Shown here: in pieces, positions 52,180-60,393 of the stretch
Layout of the letters: each line of letters starts with the position of its first letter
How positions within the stretch are numbered: position 1 is the stretch's first letter
Assembly: GCA_963792205.1 (NCBI GenBank)
Contig: CAWBVI010000002.1
Span: 1,240,001 to 1,304,000 of the forward strand
Length of the DNA: 64,000 nucleotides
DNA from: DATDAH01 sp963792205
GTDB lineage: Bacteria > Actinomycetota > Acidimicrobiia > Acidimicrobiales > DATDAH01
Direction of reading: 5' to 3'
Translations under genes and position numbers: made by a program
The notes under the pieces: model-generated
Databases searched by the model: none
What the model saw: the letters and a program-made list of their open reading frames with translations, nothing else
What the model was told of the DNA's origin: nothing

Positions 52180-53622
52180 ATGGCCGCCCCCACGATCGAC
52201 ACCGCGGCCGATCCCGCGGTCGAGCCGCAGGGAGAGGTATCCGGGCCCTCCGGGGTCTCGCTCGCGGCGCTCGGTGGCCTGGTGGTCACCGTGGCCGGCC
52301 TGTTCATCGGGCTGCAACCGCTCCGGGACAACAGCTTCCTGACCCACCTGGCCACCGGTCGCCTCATCCTCGAGTCGGGCTCGGTCCCGACCGCGGACCC
52401 CTACAGCTTCACCGCCCTCGGCGAACCGTGGACGGTTCAGAGCTGGCTGGCCTCGGTCCTCTACGCGGGGGTCGAGGAGGTCGCCGGCTACGTCGGCATC
52501 CGCGTCCTCGTCGCCGTGGTGACGGCCCTGCTGGCCTACCTCTTGTGGCGCCTGACCGAGCCGGCCGGCGCCGTGATCGCCCGGGTGGCGCTGGCGCTGC
52601 CCGTCCTCGTGATCGGCTCCGCCACCTGGAGCGAGCGCCCGATGCTGTTCGGCCTCGTCGGCCTGGCGGCGGTGTGGCTGCTGGCCGACGGCCACGGGCG
52701 GGCCTGGTTCGCGGTGCCCCTGTTCTGGGCCTGGGTGAATCTGCACGGCTCGTTCCCGCTCGGGGGCGTCCTGCTCGTGTGCCTGGTCCTCGGGCGGTGG
52801 CTGGACCGCCGGTCGCCGCGGCACGAGCTGCAGCTGCTCGGCTGGTCAGTGGTCGGGATCCTGCTCGGCGGGCTCAACCCCGTCGGTCCCCGCCTGATCG
52901 TCTTCCCGCTGGAGCTGATCTCCAAGTCCGAAGCGCTCAGCACGATCAAGGAGTGGCGGCCGCCGGACTACGCGGACCTCGGTCCGCAGGTGCTCCTGCT
53001 GTTGGCCCTGGTCGCCGGGGCGGCGTTCCTGCGCCGGCGGACCTTCCGCCAGGTCGTGCCGGCCGTCGCGTTCCTCGCCATGGCCCTGCTTGGCGCCCGC
53101 AACATCGGTCCTGCGGCCATCGTCCTGCTCGCGGCCGTCGCCCCGTCGTTGCGGGGGATCGGCAGCGACGAGGGCCAGGAGGCCCGTCCGGTCTTCGGGC
53201 TCGCCGCCGCGGCGATCGTGCTGGTCGCCGGGATCGCCGCGGCCGGCTCACTGCGGGGCCCCGACACCGACCTGGTGGGCTACCCGACCGAGGCCGTGGC
53301 CTGGATGGCGGGGGAGCAGATGCTCACGCCCGACGCCCGGATCGTGACCCGGGACTTCGCCGGCAACTACCTGGAGGCCCGGTACGGGACCGAGGTCCCG
53401 GTGTTCATGGACGACCGCTACGACATGTTCCCGATCGAGGTGATCCGCGACTACCGCACCCTCATGGACGTCGACGAGGACTGGCCCGAGGTGCTCACCC
53501 GCTGGCAGGCCGATGCGGTCCTCTGGGACCGCGAAGCGGACCTGTTCGACGAGATCGAAGTATCCGACGACTGGGATGTGGTCTACGAGGACGAGATGTG
53601 GGCCGTCTTCGTTCCCAACTGA
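52180..53622 (+). CDS. Polytopic membrane protein, GT-C-like, in the tad locus
   Basis: The 480-aa protein has about ten hydrophobic segments and a soluble C-terminal domain of roughly 110 residues (GNYLEARYGTEVPVFMDDRY onward). The first loop has LTHLATGRLILESGSVPTAD PYSF, a pattern like GT-C glycosyltransferases and oligosaccharyl-transferase relatives. No confirmed catalytic motif can be assigned. It lies between tadC and the pilin gene on the same strand, so a role in modifying the pilin or a surface glycan is an inference. Confidence 0.8.
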   Translation: MAAPTIDTAADPAVEPQGEVSGPSGVSLAALGGLVVTVAGLFIGLQPLRDNSFLTHLATGRLILESGSVPTADPYSFTALGEPWTVQSWLASVLYAGVEEVAGYVGIRVLVAVVTALLAYLLWRLTEPAGAVIARVALALPVLVIGSATWSERPMLFGLVGLAAVWLLADGHGRAWFAVPLFWAWVNLHGSFPLGGVLLVCLVLGRWLDRRSPRHELQLLGWSVVGILLGGLNPVGPRLIVFPLELISKSEALSTIKEWRPPDYADLGPQVLLLLALVAGAAFLRRRTFRQVVPAVAFLAMALLGARNIGPAAIVLLAAVAPSLRGIGSDEGQEARPVFGLAAAAIVLVAGIAAAGSLRGPDTDLVGYPTEAVAWMAGEQMLTPDARIVTRDFAGNYLEARYGTEVPVFMDDRYDMFPIEVIRDYRTLMDVDEDWPEVLTRWQADAVLWDREADLFDEIEVSDDWDVVYEDEMWAVFVPN

Positions 53623-53722
53623 GGTGGCCTGAGGACTTCAGTTCACCCCCCGAATGTGCCGATATTCAAAGGGAGCACCCTCTGTTCCGGCGGGGTGTCG
53701 TACAGCACCGAGGAGACATCCG

Positions 53723-53914
53723 ATGACCTTGACCAGAAGCCATTCGCCTCCAACGAGGCGGCGAGGCCGCGGCGATCGAGCCGCGAGCCTGGTGGAGTAC
53801 GCCATGGTGATCGCCTTGATCGCGTTTGTGTGCATCACGGCAATCTCGTTCTTCGGCAGCTCCAATGCCGGCAGTGTCAACTCCTCAGCGGATTCGATCG
53901 TTACCGCCGGATGA
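53723..53914 (+). CDS. flp: Flp/Fap-type pilin
   Basis: The 63-aa prepilin has a basic leader (MTLTRSHSPPTRRRGRGDRA), then the type IVb signature ASLVEYAMVIALIAFVCITA, with glutamate at +5 and tyrosine at +6 if cleavage falls between the two alanines. The -1 residue would then be Ala instead of the usual Gly. The ATG at 53723 has a GAGGAG Shine-Dalgarno 7 nt upstream; a longer in-frame start at 53654 lacks this. A strong terminator follows, which fits high expression. Confidence 0.92.
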   Translation: MTLTRSHSPPTRRRGRGDRAASLVEYAMVIALIAFVCITAISFFGSSNAGSVNSSADSIVTAG

Positions 53915-53933
53915 TCGTCCGCTGAAGGATGTC

Positions 53934-53976
53934 GAATGGGGCGTCCCCTCCCGGGGGCGCCCCATTCGGTGCCTTT
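53934..53976 (+). terminator. Rho-independent terminator after the flp pilin gene
   Basis: GAATGGGGCG (53934-53943) pairs with CGCCCCATTC (53958-53967). An inner CCCC/GGGG stem closes a small loop, and a TTTT run follows at 53973-53976. It ends the tad locus. Confidence 0.78.
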
Positions 53977-53985
53977 TGGGGGCGG

Positions 53986-53991
53986 TAGCGT
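53986..53991 (+). promoter_or_regulatory. -10 box (TAGCGT) of the AlbA_2-domain gene
   Basis: TAGCGT ends 6 nt before the GTG at 53998, directly after the flp terminator. Confidence 0.48.
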
Positions 53992-53997
53992 CGGGGT

Positions 53998-54732
53998 GTG
54001 GCGCGGAGCCCGGCTGAGGCACTTGGTCCGAGCTACTTCGACGTGTACCGGGGCCTGAACCGGCCCGTCGACTTCGAGGAGTTCGTGACCATCTGCCGGG
54101 CCCAGGGGCTGGTCGCGCCCACCGACCGCATGTTCCGCCACGTGCGGCGGCTGTTCCGGAGCCGACAGCCGACCTACCTCAGCATGAACGCCCTCGACGT
54201 CGAGCTGAAGAACCAGCGGGCGTCGTGGACCGTCGACCGGGTCGAGGGGCTCGTCGACGACCGGCGGGTCGAGACCGCCCACCTCGAGTTCAAGCGTGAG
54301 CCGGACGGCGCGTCCACGACCTCCAAGCCGTGGGCGGCCGTGGCCAACGCCGGTGGTGGTGCCGTGGTCTACGGCATCGACGAGGACGACCTGTCCCGGG
54401 CGTCCAAGGCCGTTCCCATCGACCTCGACGGCCTGCGCGAGCGCTTCGAGCAGATCAACCGGAACATCGACCCGCCGGTCGACCTCACCATCGAGGTCCT
54501 CCCGATCGATCCCAGCGAGCGGGGCTTCTGCGTCGTGGTCGTGGGTCCCGCCGTGCCGGGCCGCATCCACCTCGTCGATCACCGGGCCCCGACGAGGAAT
54601 GGCACCACCACCCGCTACATGACCTCCGAGGAGGTCCGGCGCTGGATCATCGAGTCCTACGGCCTGGCCCCCGAGCCCGACGAGGAACCGCCCGAGGCGG
54701 AGGAGCCCCCGCCCCAGCTCCCGCTGGACTGA
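53998..54732 (+). CDS. AlbA_2 (Schlafen-type) domain protein
   Basis: The 244-aa protein has an N-terminal helical part (about residues 1-90) and then an AlbA_2 domain: ETAHLEFKREPDGASTTSKP, AAVANAGGGAVVYGIDEDD and a C-terminal strand region (VDLTIEVLPIDPSERGFCVV). AlbA_2 domains are found in putative transcription regulators and Schlafen-like nucleases. The glutamate and lysine in LEFKRE are the usual conserved pair. It ends in an acidic Pro/Glu tail. It is outside the pilus terminator, so any link to the pilus is uncertain. Confidence 0.8.
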   Translation: MARSPAEALGPSYFDVYRGLNRPVDFEEFVTICRAQGLVAPTDRMFRHVRRLFRSRQPTYLSMNALDVELKNQRASWTVDRVEGLVDDRRVETAHLEFKREPDGASTTSKPWAAVANAGGGAVVYGIDEDDLSRASKAVPIDLDGLRERFEQINRNIDPPVDLTIEVLPIDPSERGFCVVVVGPAVPGRIHLVDHRAPTRNGTTTRYMTSEEVRRWIIESYGLAPEPDEEPPEAEEPPPQLPLD

Positions 54733-54751
54733 CAGCAGCTGGAGGGTGGCG

Positions 54752-55465
54752 TCAGTCGAGGTGGACGATGCCCATGCGCACGGCCTGGAGGACGGCCTGC
54801 GTGCGGTCCCGGGCGTCGAGCTTCTGGTAGATCGACGCCAGGTGGTTCTTCACCGTCTTGTGGCTGATGTAGAGCTGCTCGGCCACCTCGGGGGTGGAAC
54901 ACCCGTTGGCGATGAGCTGGAGGACCTCCTCCTCCCGGCGGGTGACCACCCGCTGCTCCTCGCTGGTGGCGGGCTCGTCGAGCTTGCGCACCTCGTCGAG
55001 CATGGAGGCGGCGAGGTTCGGGGAGATGATCGTCTCGCCCGAGGCGGCCATGCGGACGGCGTCGGCGATCTCCCGCGTGGAGCAGTCCTTCACCAGGTAG
55101 CCGCTGGCGCCGGCCCGGATGGCCGAGGCCAGGACGTCCTCGTCGGCGTGCATGGTCAGCATGACGACCCGCACGTTCGGCAGCGCGGCCCGGATCTCCC
55201 GGGTGGCGCCGACACCATCGAGCTCGGGCATGGTCACGTCCATCAGGACGACGTCGGGCTGCAGCCGGTGGGCCAGCTCGACGGCCTGGGCGCCGTCGGC
55301 GGCCTCGCCGACGACGCTGAAGCCCTGCTCGGTCATCGAACGGCGCAGGCCTTCGCGCAGCATGCGGTGGTCGTCGGCCAGCATCAGGCGGACCGAGGCG
55401 GGGTCGGCCAGCCCGTGGCGCCCGATGCCGTCGCCGGCGGCTGAGGTGGGTGCATGGAGGCTCAT
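54752..55465 (-). CDS. NarL/FixJ-family response regulator
   Basis: The 237-aa protein has a receiver domain (LMLADDHRMLREGLRRSMTE, phospho-aspartate in VVLMDVTMPELDG, lysine in GYLVKDCSTRE). A LuxR-type helix-turn-helix follows (LTRREEEVLQLIANGCSTPE, then VAEQLYISHKTVKNHLASIY). The ATG at 55465 lies 1 nt after the stop of the kinase gene, so the two are translated together and almost certainly form one signalling pair. Confidence 0.94.
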   Translation of the reverse strand: MSLHAPTSAAGDGIGRHGLADPASVRLMLADDHRMLREGLRRSMTEQGFSVVGEAADGAQAVELAHRLQPDVVLMDVTMPELDGVGATREIRAALPNVRVVMLTMHADEDVLASAIRAGASGYLVKDCSTREIADAVRMAASGETIISPNLAASMLDEVRKLDEPATSEEQRVVTRREEEVLQLIANGCSTPEVAEQLYISHKTVKNHLASIYQKLDARDRTQAVLQAVRMGIVHLD

Positions 55466-55466
55466 G

Positions 55467-57245
55467 TCAGTTCCCCTGTTGGAGGAGGCAGCGAACCCGG
55501 GTCCCCCTGCCGGAGGTCGACGCCACCTCGACGGTGGCACCGATGCTCGAGGCACGCTCGCGCATGCCGAGGATCCCGTAGGAGTCGAATCGTCCGGCCG
55601 TTCCGGCTGGGAAGCCCTTGCCGTTGTCGAGCACCTCGAGGGCGGCGGACTGCCCGTTGCAGCGCCAGACCACACGGGCCTTGGAGGCTTCGGCGTGGCG
55701 CTCGACGTTCACCAGGGCCTCCTGGGCGATGCGCCACATCTCCCGCTCCTGCAGGAGCGGCAGGCGGTCGTTCTGGTCGCAGTGGACCTCGATGGCGAGG
55801 CCGCTGCGCTCGGCCACCCGGGCCGAGAAGTTCTGCAGCAGCGGTCCGAGCGGCTGCTCGTCGGAGACGTCGGTGCGGAGGTCGTAGAGGGTGTCCCGGA
55901 CCTCGCCGATGACGCCCCGCACGTCGTTGCGGAGCTGGTCGAGCGAGCCGCTGAGCTCGTCGCCCCGCTCCTGGGAATCGACGATGCGGTCCAACTCGAA
56001 GGCGAGGTAGGCCAGGGACTGCCCGATCCGGTCGTGCAGGTCGCGGGCGATCCGGGTGCGCTCCTCGTCGGCGCCGACCGTGCGCAGGCGGGAGAACCAT
56101 CGAGCGTTGTCCAGGGCGAGCGCCGCCGGCTCGACGAAGCCGCCCAGCAGCTCCACGTCCCGCTGGGAGTAGCGGTGCGGGGTGCCGTGCTCGATGGCGA
56201 CGAGGCCGATGGTGGCCCCCCGGGCCCGCAGCGGGGCGTAGAGGCCGGAGGCCATGGAGGGCGCCAGGCCCGGACCACCGCCGACGAGCAGGTTCGGGGC
56301 GCCGCCGACCTCACCGCTGCCGACGACCTCGCGCAGCACGGTCGGCAGGTCCTCGTGGTCGATGGCCTCGGGGAGGCGCACGCCGTGGCGGCGCATGACC
56401 GACCACTTGGAGTCGGTGTCGTCCAGCAGGAGGATGGCGACGACGTCGCTGTCGAAGAGGTCCCGCAGCCGGTTCAGCGTCGTGTCGAGCACCTCTTCCA
56501 TGTCGAAGGAGGCGGGCAGGGTCTGGGCGACCCGGTGCAGCGAGAACAGCAGCGTGTTGGCGTCGGCCAGCCGGCCGAGGCGCTCCAACGCGACCGAGTG
56601 CTGGCGATCGGCCTCACCGGAGATCCGTCGGCCGTAGCCGGCGACCAGGGCGACGAGCAGGAGTACGGAGGCCCACTGGGCGGCCAGGCGGACGGACTCG
56701 GCGTCGTAGCCCGCGGCGTCCAGGGCGGGGATCGAGACCGCGGCAGCGGCCACGGCGGCGAGGCGGAGGCCGAAGCCGAAGCCCCGGGCGAAGCCGGCGA
56801 TGGTGACCGCGGTCAGGATCGAGAAGACGAACGGCGAGTCCCAGTAGCCGGTGTTGACCACGGCCAGGATCGGGAGGACCAGCTCGGCCAGAACCAGGAT
56901 GAGGCTGCGGGTGTCGCCGGTGTAGCGCAGCGGATGGACCGTGCGCAGGAGCGTGTAGCCGATCAGTACGCCGCACCACGCGACCGTGTTCCACTCGGCG
57001 TTGATGAAGGCCGGTGCGGCCAGCGCCATGGAGAGGACCGTGACGCCCCAGCGGACGGCCAGGATGGGCGGTCCGAAGGCCGTCAGCCGGTCGACGTCGT
57101 CGGCCAGCCCCGACGCCACGACCAGGGGGGCGTCGTGGAGGCCGCCCTCCCGGTTCAGGCGGGCGGTGCGGCGCAGGAAGGAGAACCGGCGGCGCGGCAC
57201 ATCCCCGTTGGGCCGGGGGCGGTCGGACTTGGCGAACAGGCGCAT
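55467..57245 (-). CDS. NarL-type sensor histidine kinase with GAF domain
   Basis: The 592-aa kinase has six or so N-terminal membrane helices (about residues 55-215) with no large outside domain, a GAF domain (about 245-385, with SDVVAILLLDDTDSKWSVMR), and a HisKA_3 dimerisation helix with the phospho-histidine in RIARDLHDRIGQSLAYLAFE. The ATPase motifs are QEALVNVERHAEASKARVVW, LDNGKGFP and GILGMRERASSIGATVEV. The signal is unknown; membrane or internal small-molecule sensing is likely. Confidence 0.93.
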   Translation of the reverse strand: MRLFAKSDRPRPNGDVPRRRFSFLRRTARLNREGGLHDAPLVVASGLADDVDRLTAFGPPILAVRWGVTVLSMALAAPAFINAEWNTVAWCGVLIGYTLLRTVHPLRYTGDTRSLILVLAELVLPILAVVNTGYWDSPFVFSILTAVTIAGFARGFGFGLRLAAVAAAAVSIPALDAAGYDAESVRLAAQWASVLLLVALVAGYGRRISGEADRQHSVALERLGRLADANTLLFSLHRVAQTLPASFDMEEVLDTTLNRLRDLFDSDVVAILLLDDTDSKWSVMRRHGVRLPEAIDHEDLPTVLREVVGSGEVGGAPNLLVGGGPGLAPSMASGLYAPLRARGATIGLVAIEHGTPHRYSQRDVELLGGFVEPAALALDNARWFSRLRTVGADEERTRIARDLHDRIGQSLAYLAFELDRIVDSQERGDELSGSLDQLRNDVRGVIGEVRDTLYDLRTDVSDEQPLGPLLQNFSARVAERSGLAIEVHCDQNDRLPLLQEREMWRIAQEALVNVERHAEASKARVVWRCNGQSAALEVLDNGKGFPAGTAGRFDSYGILGMRERASSIGATVEVASTSGRGTRVRCLLQQGN

Positions 57246-57340
57246 GGTTGGGGCGGCGTCCCGGGCTCCGGTCGAAGGGCTACGGACCGTCTTCCATCGG
57301 CCGCGATGGCCGCTTCTGTAGCTCCTCGGAGGCCACTCGC

Positions 57341-57346
57341 TAGGTT
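57341..57346 (+). promoter_or_regulatory. -10 box (TAGGTT) of coaE
   Basis: TAGGTT ends 7 nt before the coaE GTG at 57354. Confidence 0.5.
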
Positions 57347-57353
57347 CCGTCCC

Positions 57354-58025
57354 GTGATCCTGGTGGGCCTGACCGGTGGCATCGGCTCGGGGAAGTCGAC
57401 GGTCTCGGCCCGGCTGGCCGAGCTGGGGGCGACGGTCATCGATGCCGACGCCATCACCCGCGACCTGCAGCGGCCCGGTACGGACGTCTTCGCGGCGATC
57501 GTCGAGCGCTTCGGCCCCGATGTGGTGGGGGGCGACGGCGAGCTCGACCGCCCCGCGCTGGCGGCCATCGTCTTCGCCGATCCGGACGAGCTGAAGGCCC
57601 TGACCACCATCGTCCACCCTGCGGTCGGGGTGGAGATCGCCGAACGGCTGAAGGCGGCCGCCCCCACCGACGACGTCGTCGTGCTCGACGTTCCGCTGCT
57701 GGTGGAATCCGGCCGCGACGACCTCGTCGGGCTGCTGGTCGTGGACGTCGACGAGGAGATCGCCGTCCAGCGGCTGGTCGAGCACCGCGGGTTCACCGAA
57801 GCGGACGTCCGGGCCCGCATCGGCCGCCAGGCGTCCCGGGAGGACCGGCGGGCGAGGGCCGACCGGGTGCTCGACAACTCAGGCTCGGTCGAGGAGCTGC
57901 TCGCTCAGGTCGACGAGGCCTGGGCGTGGATGCGCGGCCTGCCCGCCGTGGGAGCCGAGCCGATAGGCGAGGCGACCAATGAGCACAGCGGCGCTAATCG
58001 CCAAGCGCAGCTTGGCGAGCTCTAG
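57354..58025 (+). CDS. coaE: Dephospho-CoA kinase
   Basis: CoaE phosphorylates dephospho-CoA in the last step of CoA synthesis. The 223-aa protein has the Walker A motif VGLTGGIGSGKSTVSARLAE, DADAITRDLQRPG, the lid region with FTEADVRARIGRQASREDRR and ADRVLDNSGSVEELLAQVDE. The normal fold ends near residue 198 (WAWMRGLP). The last ~25 residues, from about AEPIGEATNEHSGANRQAQ to the stop, are translated from the fourth copy of the dispersed repeat. The start is the GTG at 57354. Confidence 0.94.
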   Translation: MILVGLTGGIGSGKSTVSARLAELGATVIDADAITRDLQRPGTDVFAAIVERFGPDVVGGDGELDRPALAAIVFADPDELKALTTIVHPAVGVEIAERLKAAAPTDDVVVLDVPLLVESGRDDLVGLLVVDVDEEIAVQRLVEHRGFTEADVRARIGRQASREDRRARADRVLDNSGSVEELLAQVDEAWAWMRGLPAVGAEPIGEATNEHSGANRQAQLGEL

Positions 58026-58069
58026 AAGGTCCGCGCGACCACGTGCTGCCTATCCGCGCACGTCCTTAG
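57951..58069 (+). repeat. Dispersed hairpin repeat, copy 4 (3' end of coaE)
   Basis: The left block (ggagccgagccgataggcga) matches the other copies and lies inside the coaE reading frame. The hairpin TCGCCAAGC-GCA-GCTTGGCGA is at 57998-58018. The right block reads tatccgcgcacgtccttag. Here the gene reads through the hairpin and stops at the TAG at 58023-58025. Confidence 0.85.
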
Positions 58070-58096
58070 CGACCGAGGCCGACGATCCGGCCGGGG

Positions 58097-60346
58097 TCAG
58101 AGACTGAAGGCGCCGAGCAGGTCGGAGTAGTCGTCGGTCCAGAGCCGGCCTTCGGGGTCCGGGAGCGGCCCCCAGCCCCGATCCGGGGTGAGTCGGGCGA
58201 GGTCGGCGCCGTCGGGGGCGAGCACGACCCAGGTCGACGACCAACGGCCGGCCTGTTCGAGGGCGGGTGACGACGGGTCGACCCGGCGCAGGCCGCTCAA
58301 CCCCAGGTCGGCGGCGAGCCGGCTGATCACCGGGGCCAGGTCGAAGTAGCGGTTCGAGATGTGGATGGCCAGCAGCCCGTCGGCGCGGAGGTGGCCGACG
58401 TAGTCCTGGACGGCCTGGGCGGTGAGCAGGTGCACGGGGATGGCGTCGGAGCTGAACGCATCGAGCACCAGCACGTCGAACGTCGTGCTCGTCCGCTCGA
58501 GCGACAGCCGCCCGTCGCCGAGCACGATCTCGGTCTGGGCCTCACTGTCGCTCAGGTAGCTGAAGAGGTCGGGATCCCCGGCGATGTCGGCCACCGCCGG
58601 GTCGATCTCGTAGTAGGTGAAGGCATCGCCTGGCCGTCCGTAGGCGGCGAGGGCGCCGGTGCCGAGGCCGATCACCCCGACGGACCGGGACGCGGCGTCC
58701 TCCGTGGTGGTGAACACGTCGCCGATCGGACCGTCCGGGTGGTAGTAGCCGAGCGGGGTCCCGGGGTCGTCGGGGTCCTGCAGGCCGTGCGTGGTCGTGC
58801 CGTTGGCCAGGACGTGGCGACCGGCGGCGTCCTCGAAGGCCCGGTGGACGCCGAAGAAGGTGCGCTCGGCGTGGAGGGTGGGGTTGGGCTCGGCGACACA
58901 GGCCACCACCAGCACGCCGCCGAGGGCCACGGCGAAGGCCCTCGGGGTCCGCACGAGGACGTAGGCGGCGGCGCCGACGAGGGCCAGGACCAGCACCGGG
59001 AGGCGAGCCGCCGTCGGGTCGTCGGCTCCTCGGGTGGCCAGCCATCCCAGCACCAGCCCGCCCGTGATCAGCACGCCGACCAGGAGGGCGCGCCGGTCCC
59101 GCAGCACCTTCGTCACCGCGGCGGGCCGCAGGGCCACGGCGAGACCGAGGGCCAGCGGGTACTCCAGCACCGACGGGAAGGCCACCGGGGCGAGCAGGGC
59201 ACCGACGATGCCGCCCAAGACCCCGCCGACCGAGATCCACAGGTAGAACTCGGTCAGGCGGTCGGCGGGCGGGCGCTCGTCGGCCAACCGGGCGTGGGCG
59301 AGGACGGCGGCGGCGAAGAAGAAGACCAGGTGGGGGAGCACCGCCAGCCACACCGAGGTGCTCGAGGCGGCGAAGGAGGCGGCCAGGGGCACCGCCAGGA
59401 GGGCGACGGCCCGGCCCGACACGTCGATCAGCCGCGCCGTCGGGCGCCCGAAGGCCAGGACGAAGCTGAGCAGGTAGAGGGCCAGGGGGATGACCCACAG
59501 CAGCGGGATCGAGGCGATGTCCGTGCTCAGGTGGCGGGTCACGCCGAGCATCAGGAGCGAGGGGACGAACGCGAACCCCACGAGGCGCCAGCGCTGACGG
59601 CCGGTCAGGGGAGGCGAGGTGACCGCGGGCGCCGCTTCGCGGCTGCCCACGCCAGGACCGCGGCGAACCGTCCAGGCGCAGGCGGCGGTCAGCAGGACGA
59701 ACGCCAGGTAGCCGACGCTCCACAGCCGGCTCTGCGCCGTGGTCGAGAGCCGGGGCTCGAGCACCAACGGATAGGCCAGCAGCGCGAGGAGGCTCCCCAC
59801 GTTCCCCGCGGCGTAGAGGAAGTAGGGGTCCCCGGCGTGGCGGTGACCGGTCAGCGAGAACCAGCGCTGGAACGTGGGGCTGGCCGTGGACAGGGCCAGG
59901 AAGGGCAGGCCGACGATGACGGCGAGCACCATGAGCGTCCAGAGGGCGGGCGCGGTGCCCGGAGGCAGGCGCCAGCCGCCGGGCACGGCCAACGGCAGCG
60001 CCACCAGCGGGAGGGTCACGAGCAGGACCTGCACCGGCACCTGGCGGCCGCGGAGCCGCCGGGCCGTGAGGTGGGCGACGCCGTAGCCCACGAGCAGGGT
60101 GGCCTGGAAGAACACCATGGCCGTGTTCCAGACGTCCGGGGTGCCGCCCAGGAGCGGGGTCAGCAGCTTGGTGACCAGGGGCTGCACGAGGAAGAGCAGC
60201 GTCGAGCCGACGAAGCTGGCCACGGTGAAGAGGACCACGAGGCCCGTGCCGCCGGAAGGAGCGGTACCGAGCTCGGCGGTCTCCGCTGCCGGCTCGGTCG
60301 CGGTGATGGCGGCCACGGCGCTCCCGTCGGCCGGTGCCACCGGCAC
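58097..60346 (-). CDS. Membrane protein fused to a spermidine-synthase-like domain
   Basis: The 749-aa protein has about 12-14 hydrophobic helices over residues 35-490 and a C-terminal SAM-fold domain of roughly 230 residues like polyamine aminopropyltransferases. Motifs seen include VGVIGLGTGALAAYG, YYEIDPAVADIAGDPDLFSY, LGDGRLSLERT and DVLVLDAFSSDAIPVHLLT. The catalytic aspartates of true spermidine synthases cannot be confirmed, so the reaction is uncertain; a transporter-like enzyme or a membrane-bound aminopropyltransferase are both possible. The start is the GTG at 60346, divergent from uvrB. Confidence 0.88.
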   Translation of the reverse strand: MPVAPADGSAVAAITATEPAAETAELGTAPSGGTGLVVLFTVASFVGSTLLFLVQPLVTKLLTPLLGGTPDVWNTAMVFFQATLLVGYGVAHLTARRLRGRQVPVQVLLVTLPLVALPLAVPGGWRLPPGTAPALWTLMVLAVIVGLPFLALSTASPTFQRWFSLTGHRHAGDPYFLYAAGNVGSLLALLAYPLVLEPRLSTTAQSRLWSVGYLAFVLLTAACAWTVRRGPGVGSREAAPAVTSPPLTGRQRWRLVGFAFVPSLLMLGVTRHLSTDIASIPLLWVIPLALYLLSFVLAFGRPTARLIDVSGRAVALLAVPLAASFAASSTSVWLAVLPHLVFFFAAAVLAHARLADERPPADRLTEFYLWISVGGVLGGIVGALLAPVAFPSVLEYPLALGLAVALRPAAVTKVLRDRRALLVGVLITGGLVLGWLATRGADDPTAARLPVLVLALVGAAAYVLVRTPRAFAVALGGVLVVACVAEPNPTLHAERTFFGVHRAFEDAAGRHVLANGTTTHGLQDPDDPGTPLGYYHPDGPIGDVFTTTEDAASRSVGVIGLGTGALAAYGRPGDAFTYYEIDPAVADIAGDPDLFSYLSDSEAQTEIVLGDGRLSLERTSTTFDVLVLDAFSSDAIPVHLLTAQAVQDYVGHLRADGLLAIHISNRYFDLAPVISRLAADLGLSGLRRVDPSSPALEQAGRWSSTWVVLAPDGADLARLTPDRGWGPLPDPEGRLWTDDYSDLLGAFSL

Positions 60347-60381
60347 CTGAGTCGGCCCCGGTGGCGGTCACGCCCCGTCGG

Positions 60382-60387
60382 TACCCT
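60382..60387 (+). promoter_or_regulatory. -10 box (TACCCT) of uvrB
   Basis: TACCCT ends 6 nt before the uvrB GTG at 60394. Confidence 0.5.
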
Positions 60388-60393
60388 GCATCG

